Assembly (NCBI GenBank): GCA_029779535.1
Contig: JAKPAG010000004.1
Coordinates: forward strand, 62,001 to 126,000
Source of the DNA: Pseudomonadota bacterium
Lineage (GTDB): Bacteria; Pseudomonadota; Alphaproteobacteria; Sphingomonadales; Sphingomonadaceae
Direction: 5' to 3'
DNA length: 64,000 bases
Shown here: piece after piece, positions 57,659 through 64,000 of the stretch
Layout: every line of letters begins with the position of its first letter
Position numbering within the stretch: position 1 is the first letter of the stretch
Position numbers and translations under genes: made by a program
Notes under the pieces: model-generated
What the model saw: only the letters and a program-made list of their open reading frames with translations
Database searches by the model: none
What the model was told of the DNA's origin: nothing

Positions 57659-58360
57659 GTGTCCCAGCCGACCCCGTTGATGCCGCATGCCACCGCTTCG
57701 TGGCTGGTCGACAACACCGCGCTGACCTTTGAACAGATCGCAGAATTCTGCGGCCTGCACATCCTCGAAGTCCAGGCGATGGCCGACGATCTCGCCAGCA
57801 GCAAGTACACCGGGCGCGATCCGGTGCGCGCTGGCGAACTGACCATGGCCGAAATCGAAAAGGGCCAGGACGATCCCAACTATAGCCTGAAGATGCAGAA
57901 GGCGCCGGTCACGGTCAGCCGCACCAAGGGCCCGCGCTATACCCCGGTGTCGAAGCGCCAGGATAAGCCCGATGGCATCGCCTGGATCCTGCGCAACCAC
58001 CCCGAAGTGTCGGATGCGCAGATCGGCAAGCTGATCGGCACCACCCGCAACACCATCGCCGCGATCCGCGATCGCAGCCACTGGAACATCTCGAACATCC
58101 AGGCGAAGGACCCGGTGACTCTGGGCCTGTGCAGCCAGCGCGAGCTGGACGCGATTGTTGCCAAGGCGGCCAAGAAGGCCGGTCTGCAGGACGAAGCGGG
58201 CGACGATGCTCGCCTGGGCGATGACCGCGAGGCGCTGATCGAGGAACTGCGCGCCCAGCGCGAAGCCCAGGCCAAGGCCGCCTCCGAAGCCGCGCAGGAA
58301 GCGGAAGCCCAGGCCTGGCTCGAAGCCAAGCGCGCTGCCGAGGCCGCCGGCGAGGACTGA
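57659..58360 (+). CDS. trcR: Cell-cycle transcriptional regulator TrcR (DUF1013)
   Basis: The 233-residue protein matches DUF1013: ATASWLVDNTALTFEQIAEF, CGLHILEVQAMADDLAS, PVTVSRTKGPRYTPVSKRQD and IGTTRNTIAAIRDRSHWN. A Glu/Ala/Lys-rich tail with coiled-coil character ends the protein (residues 190-233). In Caulobacter the homologue TrcR associates with RNA polymerase and affects cell-cycle genes. It starts with GTG, with GGAG seven bases upstream. Function here is by homology. Confidence 0.9.
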   Translation: MSQPTPLMPHATASWLVDNTALTFEQIAEFCGLHILEVQAMADDLASSKYTGRDPVRAGELTMAEIEKGQDDPNYSLKMQKAPVTVSRTKGPRYTPVSKRQDKPDGIAWILRNHPEVSDAQIGKLIGTTRNTIAAIRDRSHWNISNIQAKDPVTLGLCSQRELDAIVAKAAKKAGLQDEAGDDARLGDDREALIEELRAQREAQAKAASEAAQEAEAQAWLEAKRAAEAAGED

Positions 58361-58387
58361 TCCCGCCGCGCCCACGGGGCAAGGAAC

Positions 58388-58418
58388 AAGGGGGCTGCCC
58401 GGCTGGGCGGCCCCTTTT
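58388..58418 (+). terminator. Rho-independent terminator after trcR
   Basis: A stem with one bulged G and one wobble pair joins 58388-58400 and 58405-58416 around GGCT. It is followed by TTTTCG. It lies 28 bases after the trcR stop. Confidence 0.8.
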
Positions 58419-58471
58419 CGTTTCGTCGCCAAATGCTTGCCCTCGATGGCCGCACAGGGCATCCTGCTGAC

Positions 58472-60154
58472 ATGACTGTAAGCAAAGCTGAAGAGCCCTG
58501 GCGCGAACATTATGGCCACCCCTGCGTCTGGGATCAGCAGTTTCCGCCGCTGACCCTGCCGGCCATGTTCGCTGCCAGCGCCGCGGCGCATGGTGACCGT
58601 CCGCTGGTCGAATTCATGGGGCGCAGCTTCAGCTACGCCGCGCTGCTGGCCGAATCGCGCGCCTTTGCTGCCGGGCTGCAGGCGCTGGGGGTACGCAAGG
58701 GCGACCGCATCGGGCTCTACCTGCCCAACGTCCCGCTCTATGTCTCGGCCTATTACGGGGCCTTGCTGGCCGGGGCGGTGGTGGTCAATTTCAGCCCGCT
58801 CTACACCGCGCACGAATTGCAGGCGCAGGTTGCGGATTCGGGCGCGCGGTTGCTGGTGACGATCGATTCGGCGGCGCTGCTGCCGACCGCGCTGAAAGTG
58901 CTGGAAGGATCGGAGCTGGAACGGCTGGTGGTCGGCTCGCTGCCCGCGCTGCTGCCGGCGTTGAAGGGGCTGGCGCTGCGGCTGTTCGGGCGCAAGTCGC
59001 TCACCCCGATCCCCGCGCGGCCGGAAGTGCTGCACTGGGCGCAGGTGCTGTCGTCCGCCGCGCCTGAGGCCGTGCCGCTCGACCCGGAGGTTGACCTCGC
59101 GCTGATCCAGTACACCGGCGGGACCACCGGCACGCCCAAGGGGGCGATGCTGACCCACCAGAACATCAGCGCCAATGCCCGCCAGGTCAACGCGATCGAC
59201 CCACGCGCCGGGGAGCGCGACGTGATCATGGGGGTGCTGCCGCTGTTCCACGTCTTCGCCAATGTCGCGGTGCTCAACCGCACGGTGGTCAACGGCGGGT
59301 GCATCGCCATGCTGCCGCGCTTCGATGCCGGGCAAGCGCTGAAAACCTTGCAGCGGGTGCGGGCCACCGCTTTCCCCGGGGTGCCGACCATGTACCAGGC
59401 GCTGCTGGACCATCCGGCCATGGCGCGGACCGACTTTTCCTCGCTCAGGGTGTGCATTTCGGGCGGGGCACCGCTGCCCGGCCCGGTCAAGGACCGGTTC
59501 GAGGCGGCCAGCGGTGCGCGGCTGGTCGAAGGCTACGGGCTGACCGAAACCTCGGGCGTGGTCTCGACCAATCCCTATGAAGGGGAAAACCGCGTCGGCA
59601 CGATCGGCCAGCCGCTGCCCGGCACGCGCATCCGCCTGCTCGGCCGCGACGATCCTGAAGTCGATGCCGCGCCGGGCGAACCGGGGGAGCTGGCGGTGCA
59701 GGGGCCGCAGGTGATGCGCGGCTACTGGAACCGCCACGATGCCGCCGGCGCCGCCTTTGCACAGCGGCCTGACGGTGCCTGGCTGCGCACCGGCGATGTC
59801 GCCGTGCTGGAACCGGGCGGCTACCTGCGGGTGGTTGACCGGATCAAGGACATGATCGCGGTGGGCGGCTTCAAGGTCTTTCCCAGCCAGGTCGAAGCCG
59901 TGCTGGAAGACCATGACGCGGTCAAGGAAGTGCTGGTGATCGGCGTGCCCGACGCTTACCTCGGCGAAGTGCCGCGCGCCTATGTCACGCTGAACGCGGG
60001 GGCGCAGACCAGCGGCGAAGCCTTGCGCGACTGGCTCAACGCCCGGATCGGCAAGCACGAACGGGTCGATCAGGTGGTGGTGCGCGATACCATGCCGAAA
60101 ACGATGATCGGCAAGCTCGATCGCAAGGCGCTGCGGGCCGAACTGGGGTTGTAG
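58472..60154 (+). CDS. Long-chain fatty-acid-CoA ligase (AMP-forming)
   Basis: The 560-residue ANL enzyme has the P-loop-like YTGGTTGTPKGAMLTHQN, FPGVPTMYQALL, the A5 EGYGLTETSG, the A7 LRTGDVAVLEPGGYLRVVDR and the A8/A10 region with DRIKDMIAVGGFKVFPSQ and PKTMIGKLDRKALR. It activates fatty acids to acyl-CoA. ATG 58472 is preferred over an in-frame start at 58433 that has no support. It could feed the acyl-CoA dehydrogenases elsewhere in the window. Confidence 0.92.
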   Translation: MTVSKAEEPWREHYGHPCVWDQQFPPLTLPAMFAASAAAHGDRPLVEFMGRSFSYAALLAESRAFAAGLQALGVRKGDRIGLYLPNVPLYVSAYYGALLAGAVVVNFSPLYTAHELQAQVADSGARLLVTIDSAALLPTALKVLEGSELERLVVGSLPALLPALKGLALRLFGRKSLTPIPARPEVLHWAQVLSSAAPEAVPLDPEVDLALIQYTGGTTGTPKGAMLTHQNISANARQVNAIDPRAGERDVIMGVLPLFHVFANVAVLNRTVVNGGCIAMLPRFDAGQALKTLQRVRATAFPGVPTMYQALLDHPAMARTDFSSLRVCISGGAPLPGPVKDRFEAASGARLVEGYGLTETSGVVSTNPYEGENRVGTIGQPLPGTRIRLLGRDDPEVDAAPGEPGELAVQGPQVMRGYWNRHDAAGAAFAQRPDGAWLRTGDVAVLEPGGYLRVVDRIKDMIAVGGFKVFPSQVEAVLEDHDAVKEVLVIGVPDAYLGEVPRAYVTLNAGAQTSGEALRDWLNARIGKHERVDQVVVRDTMPKTMIGKLDRKALRAELGL

Positions 60155-60169
60155 CGCCGCCGGGCGGGA

Positions 60170-60574
60170 TCAGGCGGTGATCGGCACCACGGTGCTGTCC
60201 TCGCCGGCTGCGCGCGGGGCGAAGCGGCCATCAACCTGCGCGCCCTGTTCGATCGTCAGCGCATCGTAATGCACGTCGCCGCGGATCCGCGCCGTCTTCA
60301 GCACCACCAGTTCGCGCACGGTGATAGTGCCGTGGACCGTGCCCGCCAGCCGCGCACTTTCGGCGCGGATCGCGCCTTCGATGCGGCTCGATTCGCCCTG
60401 GACGAGCGAGGTGCAGGACACGTCGCCTTCAATCACACCATCGACGTGGAGATCGGCTCCGGCCTGGACATCGCCCTTGATGTGGGTGTCAGCGCCGAAC
60501 ACGGAGAAAGTGGAATGGCCCATGGCGTTAACCTGCGGACGGTGCGGCGCCGACGGCGCCTTTTTCGAGAACAT
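60170..60574 (-). CDS. bacA: Bactofilin
   Basis: The 134-residue protein has the bactofilin DUF583 core of repeating beta-helix turns: FSVFGADTHIKGDVQAGADL, HVDGVIEGDVSCTS, IRAESARLAGTVHGTI and ARIRGDVHYDALTIEQGAQV. A short N-terminal basic segment MFSKKAPSAPHRPQ is the membrane-binding part. Bactofilins polymerise without nucleotides and place cell-wall enzymes. GGAGG lies nine bases before ATG 60574. It overlaps the upstream M23 gene by 47 bases. Confidence 0.93.
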   Translation of the reverse strand: MFSKKAPSAPHRPQVNAMGHSTFSVFGADTHIKGDVQAGADLHVDGVIEGDVSCTSLVQGESSRIEGAIRAESARLAGTVHGTITVRELVVLKTARIRGDVHYDALTIEQGAQVDGRFAPRAAGEDSTVVPITA

Positions 60575-61748
60575 GGGGCGCAGCCTCCAGAAAGGGACGC
60601 GGGTTGAGCGGCTGGTCATTCAGCCGCACTTCGAAGTGCAGGTGCGGGCCGGTGGAGCGGCCGGTGTTGCCGATCGCGCCGATCACCTGCCCGGCCGAAA
60701 CCGGCTGGCCCAGCCGCGCCACGAAGCGCGACATGTGGGCATAGCGGGTCAGCAGCCCGTTGCCGTGATCGACTTCGATGCAGTTGCCATAGCCCTGGCG
60801 CACCCCGGCGAAGCTGACTACGCCCTTGGCCGCGGCATAGATCGGCGCGCCGATCGGTCCCTTGAAGTCCAGCCCGGCGTGGAACGCGCCGCTGCCGGTG
60901 AACGGATCGGCCCGGAACCCGAAGCCCGACGAGACGAATTCGAGGCTGGCTGGCAGCACCTGCGGAATGCCCGCCAGGCCGCGTTCCAGTGCATCCATCC
61001 GCGCCAGGCTAAGTCCCAGGCGTTCGAACCGCGGATCGACCTGTCCCTTGCGGCCGGTGGCCAGTTCGATCAGCGGACCACCCATCGCACTGCGATCGTC
61101 GAGCGCGGCGAGCATCATCCCGGGATTGATCCCCAACCGGCGGATCTTGTCCGAAGCCTGCGCGGCGCGGCGGTCGGCGGCGCGGGTCAGCGCTTCGACG
61201 AAGGCCAGCTGGCGCGCCTCGATCCGGGCCAGGGCTCCGGCTTCGGGTAGCAACGCGCTGACCTTGTCGACGGTCTTGGCCGCTTCGCTCGACGAATTCG
61301 ACACGGTTTCGCCGGCCTTGGCATCGACCGGCAGGTCGCCAAGGTGGGCCTTGGCCATCTTTTCGAGGAATTCCTGGCGCTTGCCCAGGTCGTCGGCCAC
61401 GCCCTTGAGGTCGTCGCGGTATTCGGACACACGGCTTTCCGCGCTGGCGACCTTGGCTTCGCGGTCCAGCAGCGACATGCGGTCGCGGCTGGACAGATAT
61501 TGCGAGATCGCCATGCCGCCGATCGACACGATCCACACGACCAGCAGCACAGCCACCAGTCCGGCTACCCGCATCTGCAGGCGCGACGAAAGCTTGATGA
61601 AACGAACCTGCCCCTGTGACCGCATGAAAAATTCGCGGTCGGGGAACCAGGCTCGCAGGCGGTCGGTAAACCGCCCGTCGGCCAATTTTTGCAAAGCGAC
61701 CCCTAAGTCCTGATCTTCCAGTTGGCGGCGCGCTAGCAGCTTGCCCAT
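60528..61748 (-). CDS. M23 peptidase, bactofilin-linked (LmdC type)
   Basis: The product is 406 residues from ATG 61748 with a membrane helix around residues 62-86 (VAGLVAVLLVVWIVSIGG). A coiled-coil region follows (SLLDREAKVASAESRVSEYR, residues 92-125). The C-terminal LytM domain has zinc ligands in GAFHAGLDFKGPIG and STGPHLHFEVRL. Pairing with a bactofilin gene is known for LmdC-type endopeptidases that set cell curvature or pole growth. The bactofilin start lies inside its 3' end. Confidence 0.92.
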   Translation of the reverse strand: MGKLLARRQLEDQDLGVALQKLADGRFTDRLRAWFPDREFFMRSQGQVRFIKLSSRLQMRVAGLVAVLLVVWIVSIGGMAISQYLSSRDRMSLLDREAKVASAESRVSEYRDDLKGVADDLGKRQEFLEKMAKAHLGDLPVDAKAGETVSNSSSEAAKTVDKVSALLPEAGALARIEARQLAFVEALTRAADRRAAQASDKIRRLGINPGMMLAALDDRSAMGGPLIELATGRKGQVDPRFERLGLSLARMDALERGLAGIPQVLPASLEFVSSGFGFRADPFTGSGAFHAGLDFKGPIGAPIYAAAKGVVSFAGVRQGYGNCIEVDHGNGLLTRYAHMSRFVARLGQPVSAGQVIGAIGNTGRSTGPHLHFEVRLNDQPLNPRPFLEAAPHVLEKGAVGAAPSAG

Positions 61749-61923
61749 CTGCAAGCGAATCTCCTGATGCCGTGAGTCGTTGAAACGAAAGACTCGCGCG
61801 ACGAATCGTTTGTGAAGGTTACTAATTGTCAGGCCCGCGTGGCGGGACTGCCTGCAAACCATTGTAGCGATTCGCGCCCCGGCGGTGACAAGCCGGGCCG
61901 CGAATGCTAGGCGCTGCGGCGTT
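61749..61923. promoter_or_regulatory. Divergent region between M23 peptidase and proA
   Basis: This 175-base gap should hold both promoters. It has a relatively A+T-rich stretch around 61780-61830. I did not see a clear operator or terminator. Confidence 0.3.
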
Positions 61924-63201
61924 ATGAACGCCCTGACCGATCCCGCCGCCGAAAGCGCCGCAGCGCTGGTTGACCGCCTGGCCAGGGCCGGCCGCGCCGC
62001 GCAGCGCGTGCTGGCCCGGCTCGATGCCCCGGCCAAGGCGCGCGCGCTGCACGCCGCCGCCGACGCCCTGCGCGCGGCCGAGGCCGAGATTCTGGCCGCC
62101 AATGCGCGGGACATGGCCGCCGGGGCCGAACGCGGGCTGAGCGGGGCGATGCTCGATCGGCTGTCGCTTGATGCGGGGCGGCTGGCCGCCATTGCCGATG
62201 CGGTTGACCAGGTCGCCGACCTGCCCGATCCGGTCGGCGCGGTGATCGACAGTGTGGCCCGGCCCAACGGGCTGGTGCTGTCCCGCGTGCGGGTTCCGGT
62301 CGGGCTGATCGGGATCATCTATGAAAGCCGCCCCAATGTGACCGCCGATGCCGCCGCGCTGTGCGTGCGTTCGGGCAATGCGGTGCTGCTGCGCGGCGGT
62401 TCGGAAGCGGTTCACTCCAACCGCGCGATCCACGCCGCAATGGTTGCCGGGCTGGCGAGCGCGGGCGTGCCGGGGGATGCGGTGCAACTGCTCCCCACGC
62501 AGGACCGCGACGCAGTGGGCGCGATGCTGACCGCAGCGGGGCTGATCGACATGATCATTCCGCGCGGCGGGAAAAGCCTGGTCGCGCGGGTTCAGGCCGA
62601 TGCGCGGGTGCCGGTGCTCGCCCACCTTGATGGCATCTGCCACACCTATGTCCACGCCGCCGCCGATCCGGACAAGGCCCGCGCCATCGCCCGCAATGCC
62701 AAGCTGCGCCGCACGGGGATCTGCGGTTCGATGGAAACGCTGCTGCTCGACGCGCAGTTTCCCGCCAGCCAGGCGGTGGTCGCCGATCTGCTCGACGCCG
62801 GGTGCGAGCTGCGCGGCGATGCCCGCGCCCGCGCGCTCGATCCGCGCGTGCTCCCCGCCAGCGACGAGGATTGGGACACCGAATACCTCGACGCGATCCT
62901 CTCGGTCGCGGTGGTCGATGGGCTGGATGCGGCGCTGGCGCACATCGAACGGCACAGCTCGAACCACACCGACGCGATCGTCACCGAAGACGTGGCGGCG
63001 GCTGAACGATTTCTGGCCGAAGTCGATTCGGCGATCGTCATGGTCAACGCCTCGACCCAGTTCGCCGATGGCGGTGAATTCGGCCTGGGTGCGGAAATCG
63101 GCATTGCTACGGGCCGCCTGCACGCGCGCGGTCCGGTCGCGCTGGAAGGGCTGACCACCTATAAGTGGCAGGTGCGCGGCACCGGGCAGGTCAGGCCCTG
63201 A
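61924..63201 (+). CDS. proA: Glutamate-5-semialdehyde dehydrogenase
   Basis: The 425-residue aldehyde dehydrogenase family protein has [44 protein letters not shown] and the catalytic cysteine in [13 protein letters not shown]. It makes glutamate semialdehyde in proline synthesis; proB is not in the window. The start ATG 61924 follows the gap from the M23 gene. nadD follows with an overlap or abutting start. Confidence 0.96.
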   Translation: MNALTDPAAESAAALVDRLARAGRAAQRVLARLDAPAKARALHAAADALRAAEAEILAANARDMAAGAERGLSGAMLDRLSLDAGRLAAIADAVDQVADLPDPVGAVIDSVARPNGLVLSRVRVPVGLIGIIYESRPNVTADAAALCVRSGNAVLLRGGSEAVHSNRAIHAAMVAGLASAGVPGDAVQLLPTQDRDAVGAMLTAAGLIDMIIPRGGKSLVARVQADARVPVLAHLDGICHTYVHAAADPDKARAIARNAKLRRTGICGSMETLLLDAQFPASQAVVADLLDAGCELRGDARARALDPRVLPASDEDWDTEYLDAILSVAVVDGLDAALAHIERHSSNHTDAIVTEDVAAAERFLAEVDSAIVMVNASTQFADGGEFGLGAEIGIATGRLHARGPVALEGLTTYKWQVRGTGQVRP

Positions 63202-63839
63202 GCATCATCGGGCTGCTTGGCGGGTCGTTCAACCCGGCACACGGCGGCCACCGCCGGATCAGCCTGTTTGCCCGTGATGCGCTGGGGCTGGACGAAGTGT
63301 GGTGGCTAGTTTCGCCGGGCAATCCGCTCAAGCCCCGGGCGGGGATGGCCCCGCTGGCCACGCGGCTCGCCTCGGCCTGCACGCAAAGCCGCCGCGCGCC
63401 GATTCGCGCCACGGCAATCGAGCGCGAACTGGGCACGCGGTTTACTGTCGACACCCTGCGCGCATTGCAGCGGCGCTATCCGCGCCACCGCTTCATCTGG
63501 CTGATGGGCAGCGACAACCTGGCCCAGTTCCACCGGTGGAAGGCCTGGCGCGACGTGGCCCGGCTCATGCCGATTGCGGTTATCGCCCGTCCCGGCTATG
63601 ATGGTCGCGCTGCCGCGAGCCCCGCGGCGGCCTGGCTCGGCCGATACCGGCGGTCTGCGGCCAGTGTGAAGCACCGGGCAGGATGGAGCGCCCCCGCGCT
63701 GATACAACTGCGTTTCGATCCGGACCCGCGCTCGGCCACGGCCCTGCGCCGCGCCGATCCAGACTGGGCCGCTCGTTATCGCGGCCTTGCCCGGCGCGAT
63801 CCCGTCACGCACCATCCTGTCGATCCAGACATCGCATGA
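63165..63839 (+). CDS. nadD: Nicotinate-nucleotide adenylyltransferase
   Basis: The core begins [20 protein letters not shown] with the nucleotidyltransferase motif [11 protein letters not shown], followed by [12 protein letters not shown] and [18 protein letters not shown]. It adenylates nicotinate mononucleotide in NAD synthesis. No ATG, GTG or TTG lies immediately before the core. The choices are the GTG at 63165, giving a 224-residue protein overlapping proA by 37 bases, or a CTG at 63198 overlapping the proA stop. The GTG start is reported with low certainty. Confidence 0.9.
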   Translation: MAGARHRAGQALSIIGLLGGSFNPAHGGHRRISLFARDALGLDEVWWLVSPGNPLKPRAGMAPLATRLASACTQSRRAPIRATAIERELGTRFTVDTLRALQRRYPRHRFIWLMGSDNLAQFHRWKAWRDVARLMPIAVIARPGYDGRAAASPAAAWLGRYRRSAASVKHRAGWSAPALIQLRFDPDPRSATALRRADPDWAARYRGLARRDPVTHHPVDPDIA

Positions 63840-63888
63840 GCGGCTGTTCGCTCATCCGCCTTGCCCGCCCATTGGAGCGCCCATTTCC

Positions 63889-64000
63889 TTGACTATCCCT
63901 GCCCAAACCGATCCGGCCAGTACCGGAACCCCCGCCCCGCTGCCGCATGCCGAACCGGGCACGCTGCACGCGCTGGTGCTGCAATCGCTCGATGACGACC
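63889..64000 (+). CDS. rsfS: Ribosomal silencing factor RsfS, N-terminal fragment (runs off the window)
   Basis: An open frame from TTG 63889 encodes LTIPAQTDPASTGTPAPLPH, then EPGTLHALVLQSLDDD, which matches the start of the RsfS domain (LHxLVLxSLDDD). RsfS binds L14 and blocks subunit joining. It commonly follows nadD, which supports the call. Only 37 codons are inside the window and no strong ribosome-binding site precedes the TTG. Confidence 0.75.
   Translation, partial: MTIPAQTDPASTGTPAPLPHAEPGTLHALVLQSLDDD

Noticed and set aside
57593..60058. An 821-residue minus-strand open frame opposite trcR and the acyl-CoA ligase
   Set aside because: It crosses two real genes, contains no recognisable domain, and shows the composition of an antisense frame.
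61822..63123. A 433-residue minus-strand open frame opposite proA
   Set aside because: It is an antisense shadow of a strongly conserved gene and has low-complexity Arg/His/Gln composition.

Overview
The window is a 64 kb stretch of high-G+C alphaproteobacterial chromosome. Gene content and order point to a sphingomonad (Sphingomonadales, Novosphingobium/Erythrobacter-like). The main reason is the conserved origin neighbourhood: hemE, hemJ, rho, mnmE, mnmG, rsmG, parA and parB on one side, and ppsR, maf, aroE, coaE, dnaQ on the other. CarD, TrcR (DUF1013), PopZ (DUF2497), DUF1491, DUF1192 and a bactofilin/M23 pair agree with this. The genus is an inference from protein style, not a search result.

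Layout. 1-7390: the start of a class I fumarase, a Pcm-like methyltransferase with a TolC-type outer-membrane channel, popZ, an S9 peptidase, then small metabolic and Fe-S genes and exonuclease III. 7437-13891: a leftward block with a SleB-type wall hydrolase, DUF1491, a hotdog thioesterase, ptsN, hpf, dnaQ, coaE, aroE, maf and ppsR. 13892-14217: an intergenic region with DnaA-box-like sequences and an A+T-rich segment, the likely replication origin. 14218-28385: a rightward block with hemE, hemJ, nadE, rho, a small accessory group, mnmE, mnmG, rsmG, parA and parB. Four parS sites lie at 24057-26559. 28579-32837: a compact pilus-type locus with a DUF4402 pilin candidate, a PapD-like chaperone and an unusual usher-like protein.

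32926-46245 is mixed. It holds two acyl-CoA dehydrogenases, a sorbosone-dehydrogenase-like protein, a DUF815 ATPase, Sua5, a GIN-domain lipoprotein, carD, fdxA, an S4 protein and a Suv3-like helicase. 46403-64000 carries an M23 peptidase, hemB, a membrane-fused spermidine-synthase-like protein, a gamma-carbonic anhydrase, a truncated haemoglobin, clpA, a quinone oxidoreductase, trcR, an acyl-CoA ligase, bactofilin with an M23 peptidase, proA, nadD and the start of rsfS.

Functional themes. Chromosome organisation is prominent: origin, parAB/parS, popZ and trcR lie within 60 kb. Haem synthesis (hemE, hemJ, hemB), envelope remodelling (SleB, two M23 proteins, bactofilin, TolC, the pilus locus) and stress or hibernation control (hpf, ptsN, clpA, carD) recur. 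The least explained elements are two copies of a long inverted repeat in intergenic DNA (18888-18972 and 37187-37273), the pilus-like locus, and a pair of overlapping P-loop kinases beside the first repeat. I saw no rRNA, tRNA, CRISPR array, insertion sequence or prophage. Most of the window is ordinary core genome.
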